Origin: Paraburkholderia lycopersici
Lineage (GTDB): Bacteria; Pseudomonadota; Gammaproteobacteria; Burkholderiales; Burkholderiaceae
Assembly: GCF_900096975.1 (NCBI RefSeq)
Contig: NZ_FMYQ01000008.1
Location: forward strand, 62,001 to 126,000
Reading direction: 5' to 3'
DNA length: 64,000 nt
Position numbers and translations under genes: made by a program. Under the pieces are notes generated by a model. It was not told the DNA's origin and searched no databases. It was given only the letters and a program-made list of their open reading frames with translations. Below, piece after piece: positions 53,695 through 61,668 of the stretch (the stretch's first letter is position 1; every line of letters begins with the position of its first letter).

Positions 53695-53733
53695 ACGGGC
53701 GTGGGCCTCGCATTGCACGAGAACCACGCCCGT
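53695..53733. terminator. Hairpin between GntR and phasin genes
   Basis: ACGGGCGTGG pairs with CCACGCCCGT around a 19-base loop that can pair further (CTCG with CGAG). CTTCTTC follows on the plus strand. It fits a terminator between two convergent genes. Confidence 0.65.
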
Positions 53734-53787
53734 CTTCTTCAGCCGGGTCTGGAGGGCGAGCCGCCCCCCAGTGGAAACGGAAGCAGC

Positions 53788-54351
53788 TTACGCAGCCTGC
53801 TTGACCGCGCGCGCCGACGCTTGCGCGACGGCCTTCGTCGCGGCCTTGCCGGCGGCATCGAAGTTGCTTTCCGCAAATTCGACAGCCTGCTTCGTAGCCT
53901 TGTTCACCGACGAGTACGCGCTGCTGGCGGCGTTCAGCGCCGACTTGATCGCGGCGACAGCGGCTTCCGAGCCGGCCGGCGCGTTCTTCGCGGCGTTGTC
54001 TACGAACGATTCGATCGCGCGTTGCTGCGACTCGTACTGCGACTGGGCGGCGGTGGCGAATTCAGCCTGCGCGGCCGAAACAATGCCGTAAACGCTGCGG
54101 CCATAGGCCAGCGCCTTTTCGGCGGTGGGCTGGGCGGCGCCGGCCTGCACGGCGAAGAAACCTTGCGGGTCCTTTGCCGAAAGCGCGCGCTGCGCGTGTT
54201 CCTGGCTTTCGGCGAACGCCGAGCGGGCCGTTTCGATGTTGAGTTCGGCGAGCTTGATCGCACCTTCGAATGCCTTGCTCGTCAGACCGAAGAGCGTTTC
54301 GAGGCCAGCTTTCTGGGTTGCGGCGAACTGTTCGGGGGTCGGCAGGTTCAT
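53788..54351 (-). CDS. phaP: Phasin PhaP
   Basis: A 187-residue helical, Ala-rich protein that coats polyhydroxyalkanoate granules. [40 protein letters not shown] and [20 protein letters not shown] are the Burkholderiales phasin signature, and the C-terminal part is Ala/Lys-rich ([20 protein letters not shown]). The start at 54351 has an AGGAAAG ribosome site. The upstream promoter is flanked by two PhaR-like sites, so it should be induced when PHA is made. Confidence 0.95.
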   Translation of the reverse strand: MNLPTPEQFAATQKAGLETLFGLTSKAFEGAIKLAELNIETARSAFAESQEHAQRALSAKDPQGFFAVQAGAAQPTAEKALAYGRSVYGIVSAAQAEFATAAQSQYESQQRAIESFVDNAAKNAPAGSEAAVAAIKSALNAASSAYSSVNKATKQAVEFAESNFDAAGKAATKAVAQASARAVKQAA

Positions 54352-54443
54352 GTCGTCTTTCCTGTAGGGGGACGCTACGCGTCGGCTCCGGTTGCGAAAA
54401 AAGGGAAAACTTTCGGATCGATCACCGGTTCGCGCAGAGAAGG

Positions 54444-54462
54444 TTTTGTGCGATGCAGCAAT
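54444..54462. promoter_or_regulatory. PhaR-like operator 1 of phaP
   Basis: TTTTGTGCGATGCAGCAAT, with TGC and GCA arms around GAT, lies just downstream of the phaP -10 box (on the transcript side). Sites of this TGC-GCA kind bind the PHA-sensing repressor PhaR. Confidence 0.6.
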
Positions 54463-54469
54463 CGACTTC

Positions 54470-54497
54470 ATATTAACCCAGCCATAATTCGTGTCAA
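54470..54497 (-). promoter_or_regulatory. phaP promoter
   Basis: On the minus strand TTGACA (54492-54497) and TAATAT (54470-54475) are separated by 16 bases, a near-consensus sigma-70 promoter about 120 bases before the phaP start codon. Confidence 0.75.
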
Positions 54498-54502
54498 GTG
54501 AT

Positions 54503-54521
54503 TTTTGTGCGTCGCAGCAAT
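54503..54521. promoter_or_regulatory. PhaR-like operator 2 of phaP
   Basis: TTTTGTGCGTCGCAGCAAT differs by two bases from operator 1 and lies 59 bases from it on the far side of the -35 box. Together the two sites bracket the promoter. Confidence 0.6.
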
Positions 54522-54872
54522 TATGTAAACGCCTGATTCTTTGCTGGAAATTTCCAGTGCCGGGAAATGCGGGGTGCGGGATGCGGACCCGCGCGCCTGG
54601 CGCCGGCTTTCGTCCGACCAGCCGCCGTAAGAACCGGAACGGTGGCGGCGCTTTTACGCACGTTCCCTTTCCCTTGGCGATCGACGACAACCCCTGCCTC
54701 CAAACTGGCGCGCTTGCCATCTGGCGGATTCGGCGGCGTCAGGGACGGGGGCGCATAATGCGCGGGTCGCCGCTCGGGCCGCGTTGGACACGCCCTGCGG
54801 CGTGCGGCCCGCGGCGGGAATAAACGCGCCGCGCCGCGCGTTATCCCCACTGTTCCGCTACGGCAGGCTCAT

Positions 54873-55490
54873 GTGAAAACTTCCCTTTCCGCCGAATCCG
54901 CTTTCGCCGATCCCGCTGCCGGCGCGCAGAAATACACGCGGGTGGCGGTGCTATTGCACTGGTTGATCGCGCTACTGATCCTCACGAACGTCGTGCTCGG
55001 CCTTACCGCCGCGTTGCTGCCCGACGGCGCGCTTTCGGACATGGCCATTCGCCTCGTGATCGACACGCACAAGTCGATCGGCATCACCGTGCTCGGCCTC
55101 GCGATCCTGCGTCTGCTGTGGCGCGTCACGCACCGGCCGCCGCCGCTGCCCTCCGAATTCCCGGGCTGGGAGCGCGCCTCGGCCCATGCCGCGCACCTTG
55201 CGCTTTACGTACTGATCTTCGCGATGCCGCTGACGGGCTGGCTGCACGACTCCGCCTGGGTCGCCGCCGCTTCGCATCCCATGTCTCTCTACGGCCTCGT
55301 GCCCTGGCCGCGCATCGGCTTCATCACGAGTCTCGATCCGGCCACGAAGGAACAGTTGCACAACCAGTTCGGCGCGCTGCATACGGCGTGCAGCTATGCG
55401 CTCTACGGCGTGCTCGCGCTGCACGTTGCGGGCGCACTCAAGCATCAATGGATCGACCGTCATTCGGTGCTGCGCCGGATGATGCCGTGA
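54873..55490 (+). CDS. Cytochrome b561
   Basis: A 205-residue inner-membrane diheme cytochrome b of the bacterial CybB family. Four helices are visible: VAVLLHWLIALLILTNVVLG, SIGITVLGLAILRLLWRVTH, HAAHLALYVLIFAMPLTGWL, YALYGVLALHVAGALKHQWI, each with one or two His that bind heme. LLHW and THRPPPLP are typical. The start is GTG at 54873; the ATG two bases before is followed at once by a stop. It likely passes electrons to or from quinone or superoxide. Confidence 0.9.
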   Translation: MKTSLSAESAFADPAAGAQKYTRVAVLLHWLIALLILTNVVLGLTAALLPDGALSDMAIRLVIDTHKSIGITVLGLAILRLLWRVTHRPPPLPSEFPGWERASAHAAHLALYVLIFAMPLTGWLHDSAWVAAASHPMSLYGLVPWPRIGFITSLDPATKEQLHNQFGALHTACSYALYGVLALHVAGALKHQWIDRHSVLRRMMP

Positions 55491-55510
55491 GCAACACGCG
55501 AGGAAACGAC

Positions 55511-56992
55511 TTGAATAACACGCTTGAAGAGGCGCTGGCCCGCACGTCGCCGCGTCTCGTCCCGCCTCCCACGCCCTTCGCGAGCATCGTGATTCATTTG
55601 AGCGTCATGGCGCTCTGGGTCGTGTTGTTCGCGCGCGCGTTCTTTCTGCAAGGCGTGGTCGCGTGGTCAACCGGCATTGCCTACGTGGTCTACGACACGG
55701 TGTTGCTGTTGTTCGTCGCGTGGAAGGCGCGCGTGCTGCTTGCGCCGGCTGCCGTGTCGCGCGCAGGCGAAAGCGCCCACGCCGGCGAGGCGAAGCTGCC
55801 GACGCTCGGCGTGATCGTCGCCGCGCACAACGAGGCCTCGGTGCTACCGATCACGCTCGATGCGCTCTTCGCGCAAACCCGCGCGCCGCAGCAGATCGTG
55901 ATCGCCGACGACGGTTCGACCGACGGCACCGGTGCGCTGCTGGCCGGACGCTACGGCCTTGTCGAACCGTGCGAAGGGCAGTTGAGCGCGCCTTCGCTGC
56001 AATATCCGAACCTGCGCTGGCTGAAGCTCGCGCACGGCGGCAAGGCGCGCGCGCTCAACGCTGCGTTGCTTGCGATCGCAACGGAAGCGGTCATGACCGT
56101 GGACGCCGATACGCTGCTCGACCCCGGCGCCTGCGCCGCGATGGCGAGCGCGTTTGGCGGCGAGCCCGAGCTGGTCGCGGCGGCGGGCCTGCTCACGCCG
56201 GTTTGCGACCATACGTTGAGCGGACGCTTCTTCCAGTGGTTCCAGACCTACGAGTACATCCGCAATTTCATCTCGCGCTTTGCGTGGATGCGTGCCGACA
56301 GCCTGTTGCTGGTCTCCGGCGCGTTCGCCGGTTTTCGCCGCGATGCGGTGATGGCCGTGGGCGGTTTCGATGCGGACTGTCTCGTCGAGGACTACGAACT
56401 GATACACCGTTTGCGCCGTTACTCGGCGCGCAAGGGACTTGGCTGGGATGTGCGCGTGCTCGGCGCAGCCCGCGCGCGCACCGACGCGCCCGGCACGCTT
56501 GCGAGTTTTCTGCGCCAGCGCCGCCGCTGGTTCGCGGGTTTCCTGCAGACGCAGTACTGGTATCGCGACATGACGGGCAATCGTCTGTATGGAAAGCTCG
56601 GCCTCATGATGCTGCCCGTCAAGGCGTTCGACACCGTGCAGCCTGTTTATGGACTGACGGCGTTTGCGCTGTTGATCGGCTTTTTGTTCGACGGCCGCTT
56701 CACGATCGTGTTGCCGGTGCTGGGCGTGATCGTCGGCAAGATTGCAATCGACCTCGCATTTCATTTGTACTCCGTCCATCTTTATCGCCGCTGGAGCGGG
56801 GATCGCACGCATTCGAGCTTCGGTATGGCGTTTCTCGCCGCCATCTTCGAGCCGTTCTCGTTCCAGTTGATGCGCCACAGCGGCGCGGCGCTCGGCTGGT
56901 TGCATTTTCTGCTCGGGCGGCGCAAGTGGGGTGTGCAGCGGCGCACGGGACTGGCGGCTGCGCACAGTCGCGAAAGTGCGGCGTCTCAATGA
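55511..56992 (+). CDS. Membrane glycosyltransferase, family 2
   Basis: A 493-residue processive-type GT2 enzyme. Two N-terminal helices precede LPTLGVIVAAHNEASVLPIT. The catalytic domain has DDGSTDGTG, VDADTLLDPGA, GGFDADCLVEDYELIHRLRR and FLRQRRRWFAGFLQTQYWYR (D, DxD, ED and QxxRW-type sites). About four further helices follow. This layout is that of poly-N-acetylglucosamine, cellulose or hyaluronan synthases, so a surface polysaccharide is likely. The start is TTG at 55511 behind AGGAAAC; GTG at 55487 overlapping the cytochrome stop is an alternative. Confidence 0.85.
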   Translation: MNNTLEEALARTSPRLVPPPTPFASIVIHLSVMALWVVLFARAFFLQGVVAWSTGIAYVVYDTVLLLFVAWKARVLLAPAAVSRAGESAHAGEAKLPTLGVIVAAHNEASVLPITLDALFAQTRAPQQIVIADDGSTDGTGALLAGRYGLVEPCEGQLSAPSLQYPNLRWLKLAHGGKARALNAALLAIATEAVMTVDADTLLDPGACAAMASAFGGEPELVAAAGLLTPVCDHTLSGRFFQWFQTYEYIRNFISRFAWMRADSLLLVSGAFAGFRRDAVMAVGGFDADCLVEDYELIHRLRRYSARKGLGWDVRVLGAARARTDAPGTLASFLRQRRRWFAGFLQTQYWYRDMTGNRLYGKLGLMMLPVKAFDTVQPVYGLTAFALLIGFLFDGRFTIVLPVLGVIVGKIAIDLAFHLYSVHLYRRWSGDRTHSSFGMAFLAAIFEPFSFQLMRHSGAALGWLHFLLGRRKWGVQRRTGLAAAHSRESAASQ

Positions 56993-57345
56993 CCGGAATG
57001 CGGCGCTCGCGCGCCGTACTTCGCGCAAGGCATTCGCGCGAAACGCGGGTTCGCTCGGCGCGCTCCTTGCCGATCCCTCGTGGATCGAGTGGCGTCTGCA
57101 TGCGCCGGGCGCGCCCGGTGCACCACCTTGAGGCGCGGATGCGGCGCTGACCCGACGCGCGCCATGTCGATACCGCCGATCCTGTCCGCCCTGCACCAAT
57201 CGAGCGCATGAAACAAGGTCGCTTGCCGTGGCATACCCCTTGCTTTTTCGCCTGTACCGCAGCGCACGGCGCATTCCGCTTCAATCATGAGACGAAACGC
57301 GGCACGCCGCTGCACGCAGTCGCATTCACGCGCGAGAACGAACCG
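56993..57345. other. Gap upstream of the Anbu operon
   Basis: 353 bases with no gene I can support. The frame of the ATP-grasp gene stays open back to an ATG at 57208, but the added 46 residues (KQGRLPWHTPCFFACTAAHG) are unlike the family. The operon promoter should lie here. Confidence 0.45.
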
Positions 57346-58752
57346 ATGCAAGTCCATGACGAGATGCGCGAAGAGGGCGCAGTGCGCCCGCACTACGAAC
57401 GCTTTCAGTACTGGCTGGAGAGGCAGACCGGCGAGACGATGGCGCGCAAGCGCGCCGAGGCGGACTTGCTGTTCCGGCGGGTCGGCATCACGTTCGCGGT
57501 GAACGGCGACCTCTCCGGCACCGAGCGGCTGATTCCCTTCGACCTCATTCCACGCATCTTTCCCGCCGACGAATGGGCGTTGCTCGAACGCGGGCTGCGC
57601 CAGCGCGTGCAGGCGCTCAATCTGTTCCTTCACGACGTCTATCACGAGCGCAACATCGTGCGCGCGGGCGTGATTCCCGCCGGACAGGTCTATACGAATG
57701 CGCAGTATCGCCCGGAGATGCAGGGCATCGACCTGCCGCTGGGCGTCTATGCGCATATCGCGGGCATCGATATCGTGCGTGACGGGCGCGATGGCGCGTT
57801 CTATGTGCTCGAAGACAATCTGCGCGTGCCCTCCGGCGTGTCGTACATGCTGGAGAACAGAAAGATGATGATGAGGCTCTTCCCCGAGCTGTTCGTCCTG
57901 CACAAGGTGGCGCCCGTCGCGCACTATCCCGATCTGCTGCTCGATACGCTGCGCTCGGTGGCGCCCGACGGCGCGGACGATCCGACCGTGGTGCTGCTCA
58001 CGCCCGGCATGTACAACTCGGCGTATTTCGAGCATACGTTCCTCGCGCAGCAGATGGGCGTTGAACTGGTGGAAGGCAAGGACCTGTTCGTGGAGGATAA
58101 CTACGTATTCATGCGGACGACACAGGGGCCGCGCCGCGTCGACGTGATCTACAGGCGCGTGGACGACGACTTTCTCGATCCGCTCGCATTTCGCGCGGAC
58201 TCGGCGCTCGGCGTGCCGGGACTCCTCACGGCATATCGCGCGGGCCGCGTCGTACTCGCAAACGCCATGGGCACGGGCGTGGCCGACGACAAGTCGATCT
58301 ATCCATACGTGCCCGACATGATCGAGTTTTATCTCGGCGAAAAGCCGATCCTGAAGAACGTGCCGACCTGGCAATGCCGGCGGCCCGACGATCTTGCCTG
58401 GACGCTCGAACACCTGCCGGATCTCGTCGTGAAGGAGGTGCACGGGGCAGGCGGCTACGGCATGCTGGTCGGGCCCGCTTCGACACGCGCGGAAATCGAG
58501 GCGTTTCGCGCGCGGTTGCTCGCGCGTCCGGGCAACTACATCGCACAGCCCACGTTGGCGCTGTCGGCTTGCCCGACCTTTGTCGAGGCGGGCATCGCGC
58601 CGCGCCATATCGATCTGCGACCCTTCGTGCTTTCCGGCAAGACGATTCAAATGGCGGCGGGCGGTCTCACGCGCGTTGCGCTGAAGGAGGGCTCCCTCGT
58701 CGTCAACTCGTCGCAGGGCGGCGGGACCAAGGACACATGGGTGCTCGAATAA
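57346..58752 (+). CDS. Circularly permuted ATP-grasp protein of the Anbu operon
   Basis: A 468-residue amidoligase-type enzyme. Conserved blocks are HYERFQYWLERQTGETMARK, LIPFDLIPRIFPADEWALLE, RNIVRAGVIPAGQVYTNAQY, FYVLEDNLRVPSGVSYMLEN, VVLLTPGMYNSAYFEHTFLA and VKEVHGAGGYGMLVGPASTR. The EDNLR Glu and Asp and VKE Lys are likely ATP/Mg residues. The family forms amide bonds with ATP. The start at 57346 matches the family start better than 57208. First gene of a four-gene set with alpha-E, transglutaminase and Anbu. Confidence 0.88.
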   Translation: MQVHDEMREEGAVRPHYERFQYWLERQTGETMARKRAEADLLFRRVGITFAVNGDLSGTERLIPFDLIPRIFPADEWALLERGLRQRVQALNLFLHDVYHERNIVRAGVIPAGQVYTNAQYRPEMQGIDLPLGVYAHIAGIDIVRDGRDGAFYVLEDNLRVPSGVSYMLENRKMMMRLFPELFVLHKVAPVAHYPDLLLDTLRSVAPDGADDPTVVLLTPGMYNSAYFEHTFLAQQMGVELVEGKDLFVEDNYVFMRTTQGPRRVDVIYRRVDDDFLDPLAFRADSALGVPGLLTAYRAGRVVLANAMGTGVADDKSIYPYVPDMIEFYLGEKPILKNVPTWQCRRPDDLAWTLEHLPDLVVKEVHGAGGYGMLVGPASTRAEIEAFRARLLARPGNYIAQPTLALSACPTFVEAGIAPRHIDLRPFVLSGKTIQMAAGGLTRVALKEGSLVVNSSQGGGTKDTWVLE

Positions 58753-58792
58753 TTTCACCGGCCATGCCGCACGTTCAAGACGAGGTCCGATC

Positions 58793-59746
58793 ATGCTGAG
58801 CCGCACTGCCGATCATCTGTTCTGGATGGCCCGCTACATGGAGCGCGCGGAAAATACCGCGCGCATGCTCGACATCAATCTGAAAGCGCTGCTGCTGCCG
58901 GGCAGCGCCGACGCCGAAGCGCGCACGCATCGCGCGGTGCTGCGCATCTCCGAACTGGAGCGGGCGTTCGACGCGCGCCACGAGGAAACGACGAGCAGCA
59001 ACGCGCTCAAGTTTCTCGTTGCGGACCCAACGAATCCTTCGAGCATCTATTCGTGCCTGCAGGCGGCGCGCGAAAACGCACGCGCGGTGCGTGGCACGCT
59101 CACGACGGAATGGTGGGAAACGATCAACGACACCTGGCTGCAATTCGCGGAGCGTCTGCGTGGCGGCGAACTGGAGGCGCATCCCGATGCGTTGTTCGAG
59201 TGGGTGAAGTTCCGCTCGCATCTGTCACGCGGCGTGCGCTTCGGCACGGCGTTGCAGGACGATTCGCTGTTTTTCACGCAGCTCGGCACGTTCCTCGAGC
59301 GCGCGGACAACACGGCGCGCATTCTCGACGTGCGTTTCGTCGAAGTGGAGAATGCCGATTCGCGTTCAGCTGCGCGGCAGCTCGAGGACTTCTATTACTG
59401 GACTTCGATTCTCAGCTCGGTTTCGGCGCTCGAAATCTATCGCAAGGTTTATCGCGACGTAGTGACGCCCGCACGCGTGGTGGAACTGCTGATACTCAAC
59501 CAGCAAATGCCACGCTCGCTGCTGGCGTCGCTCGACGGCGTCTGCGCGAATCTCGCGATGCTGCGCACGGAGGCCTCGCGCGAAGTCGAGCGTACGGCCG
59601 GCAAGCTGCGGGCCGAACTGCTCTATGCGGACCTCAGGCAGATCTTTTCGATGGGCGTGCATACGTTCCTTACGCAATTTCTCGCGCGCGTGTATGAACT
59701 GGGCAATCAGGTTGCGCGCACCTATTTGATGTTGCCGGTGAGTTAG
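58793..59746 (+). CDS. Alpha-E domain protein
   Basis: A 317-residue all-helical protein always found beside ATP-grasp and Anbu genes. MLSRTADHLFWMARYMERAE, NTARMLDINLKALLLPGSAD and FTQLGTFLERADNTARILDV are the family hallmarks (repeated ERAENTAR/ERADNTAR). No catalytic residues are known. It likely acts as the scaffold or substrate partner of the ATP-grasp enzyme. It lies 40 bases after the ATP-grasp stop. Confidence 0.9.
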   Translation: MLSRTADHLFWMARYMERAENTARMLDINLKALLLPGSADAEARTHRAVLRISELERAFDARHEETTSSNALKFLVADPTNPSSIYSCLQAARENARAVRGTLTTEWWETINDTWLQFAERLRGGELEAHPDALFEWVKFRSHLSRGVRFGTALQDDSLFFTQLGTFLERADNTARILDVRFVEVENADSRSAARQLEDFYYWTSILSSVSALEIYRKVYRDVVTPARVVELLILNQQMPRSLLASLDGVCANLAMLRTEASREVERTAGKLRAELLYADLRQIFSMGVHTFLTQFLARVYELGNQVARTYLMLPVS

Positions 59747-59798
59747 CGCGATCCAGCGCTTATCGATATCCGAATCGTCTCGTTGGAGGAATGACGTC

Positions 59799-60599
59799 AT
59801 GCAGCTCGCCATCCGGCACGACACGGTCTACCGCTACGAAGCGCCCGTGCATTATTCGATCCAGCAATTGCGGCTTTCGCCGCTCACCACGCCCACGCAG
59901 ATCGTCACGCAATGGCACATCGATGCGCCGGGCAAGCTCGATGCCGGCCGCGACGCCTATGGCAACGCGATGATGACGCTGGTGCTCACGCGTCCTCATA
60001 CGGAAATCCGCCTGCGCGTGCGCGGCGAAGTGGAAACCGTGGCGCTTCCCGACGGTCGCCTGTCCGAAGGCGAGGGCCCGGTGCCGATGCATCATTTCAC
60101 GTCGCCCACGCGGCTCACCGAGGCGGACGAGGCCCTCATGGAGTTTGCCCACAGCCTGGCGCCGCTCGACGACACAGCGGCGGTCCTCCAGGCCGCCGAG
60201 CGCATCGCCGAACGCGTGCGCTACGAGTCGGGCGTCACGGACGTGACACATACGGCGGCGGACGCGCTCGCGCTGGGCCGCGGCGTGTGCCAGGATCACG
60301 CGCATGTGATGCTGGCGGTGTGCCGCGCGCGTGGCGTGCCGGCGCGCTACGTGAGCGGCTATATCGATCCCGGCGACGTGCCCGGGATGGCGAGCCACGC
60401 GTGGGTCGACGTCTGGCTCGACAACGGCTGGGTGACGGTGGACGTCACGCATGCCTGTTTCGCCAGCGAAAAATATTGCCGGATCGCGGTAGGGCGCGAC
60501 TACGACGCTGCCGCGCCGGTTCGCGGCAGCCGCGTAGGCGGGGCCGGGGAGACGCTCGACGTCAGCGTGCACGTGAGCACGCAGCAATCGCAGCAGTAG
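59799..60599 (+). CDS. Transglutaminase-like cysteine protease of the Anbu operon
   Basis: A 266-residue protein. The N-terminal domain (MQLAIRHDTVYRYEAPVHYS) is the usual beta-sandwich of this subgroup. The catalytic triad is Cys164 in RGVCQDHAHVMLAVCRARGV, His in GMASHAWVDVWLDNG and Asp in WVTVDVTHACFA. Family members cleave or form amide bonds. Third gene of the Anbu set, in the same direction with short gaps. Confidence 0.9.
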   Translation: MQLAIRHDTVYRYEAPVHYSIQQLRLSPLTTPTQIVTQWHIDAPGKLDAGRDAYGNAMMTLVLTRPHTEIRLRVRGEVETVALPDGRLSEGEGPVPMHHFTSPTRLTEADEALMEFAHSLAPLDDTAAVLQAAERIAERVRYESGVTDVTHTAADALALGRGVCQDHAHVMLAVCRARGVPARYVSGYIDPGDVPGMASHAWVDVWLDNGWVTVDVTHACFASEKYCRIAVGRDYDAAAPVRGSRVGGAGETLDVSVHVSTQQSQQ

Positions 60600-60648
60600 G
60601 TATGCTCCGATAATAAAGTAACAAAGACCGGGATGAGCAAGGAGGCAC

Positions 60649-61530
60649 ATGACGTACTGTGTGGCAATGGCAGTGGAAGAAGGACTGGTGTTTCTTTCGG
60701 ATACGCGCACGAACGCGGGTGTCGATCACATCAGCACGTCGCGCAAAATGGCCGTGTTCGAGGAGCCCGGCGAGCGCGTGCTCGTGCTGCTCGTCGCGGG
60801 CAATCTGGCCATCACGCAGGCCACGCTGCAAGTCTTGACCGAACCGCAGGACGCGGCGCGCCCCACGCTCTGGAACGTGCCGACCATGGTCGAGGCCGCG
60901 CGCGTGGTGGGCGAGGCAGTGCGCGAAGTGCATCGGCGCGATGCGGAGGCGCTCAAGACCTTCAACGTCGATTTCAACTGCAGTTTCATTCTGGGCGGCC
61001 AGATCGGCAGCCTGCCCATGCGCCTGTTCCAGGTCTACGCAGCCGGCAATTTCATCGAGACGTCGAGCGTGAATCCCTATTTCCAGATCGGCGAGTCGAA
61101 GTACGGCAAGCCGATCATCGACCGCGTGCTTACGCCGTATACGCCGCTTGACGAGGCCGCGAAATGCGCACTCATCTCCATGGACTCGACGCTGCGCTCG
61201 AACCTCTCGGTCGGTTTGCCGCTCGATCTGCTCGTGTACGAGCGCGATGCGCTGCGCGTTACGCGATACGCTTCGCTCGATCAGTCGAATGCGTATTTCC
61301 AGATGATTCATTCGACGTGGGGCGCGCGCTTGCGCCAGGTGTTCGGCGAGATTCCGGACCCGCTCTGGGCCGACGAAGGCAACGTGCCGAGGCACGAGCG
61401 CACGACGTTGCCTAGCGCCCCGCGCCCCGCGCATGATGGCCACGTGCCCGAGCCGCGCCCCGCGCAAACGCTCGCGCAAGCCCAGCCGAACGCGGCGGCA
61501 AACGCGCCGCGCATGCCGCGCGATGGCTGA
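60649..61530 (+). CDS. Anbu proteasome-type protease
   Basis: A 293-residue Ntn-hydrolase, the bacterial ancestor-like proteasome beta subunit called Anbu. MTYCVAMAVEEGLVFLSDTR, TNAGVDHISTSRKM is the family start: removing Met exposes Thr2 as the nucleophile. VLLVAGNLAITQATLQVLTE, FNCSFILGGQIGSLPMRLFQ and YFQIGESKYGKPIIDRVL are further blocks. The last 50 residues are a disordered Pro/Ala tail. Anbu forms open helical or ring assemblies; its substrate and link to the three upstream gene products are not settled. Confidence 0.92.
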   Translation: MTYCVAMAVEEGLVFLSDTRTNAGVDHISTSRKMAVFEEPGERVLVLLVAGNLAITQATLQVLTEPQDAARPTLWNVPTMVEAARVVGEAVREVHRRDAEALKTFNVDFNCSFILGGQIGSLPMRLFQVYAAGNFIETSSVNPYFQIGESKYGKPIIDRVLTPYTPLDEAAKCALISMDSTLRSNLSVGLPLDLLVYERDALRVTRYASLDQSNAYFQMIHSTWGARLRQVFGEIPDPLWADEGNVPRHERTTLPSAPRPAHDGHVPEPRPAQTLAQAQPNAAANAPRMPRDG

Positions 61531-61668
61531 CAGCGCCGCTTCGGAACCGGGCTCGCCAACCTCTCGCATGGCCTGCCGGTAAAGGAACCGGTATCCTCCT
61601 GCGTAGCATTCGCGGCACGCCGCGCGCACCGTCGCGCGTCCCCTCGACAGGACAAAGGAGGAAGGCTG

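Larger units (their letters stand above)
54352..54872. other. Intergenic region carrying the phaP promoter
   Basis: 521 bases between phaP and the cytochrome b561 gene. The part next to phaP holds the promoter and operator sites listed separately. The part from 54540 to 54870 is GC-rich with no gene or recognisable signal that I can support. Confidence 0.6.
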
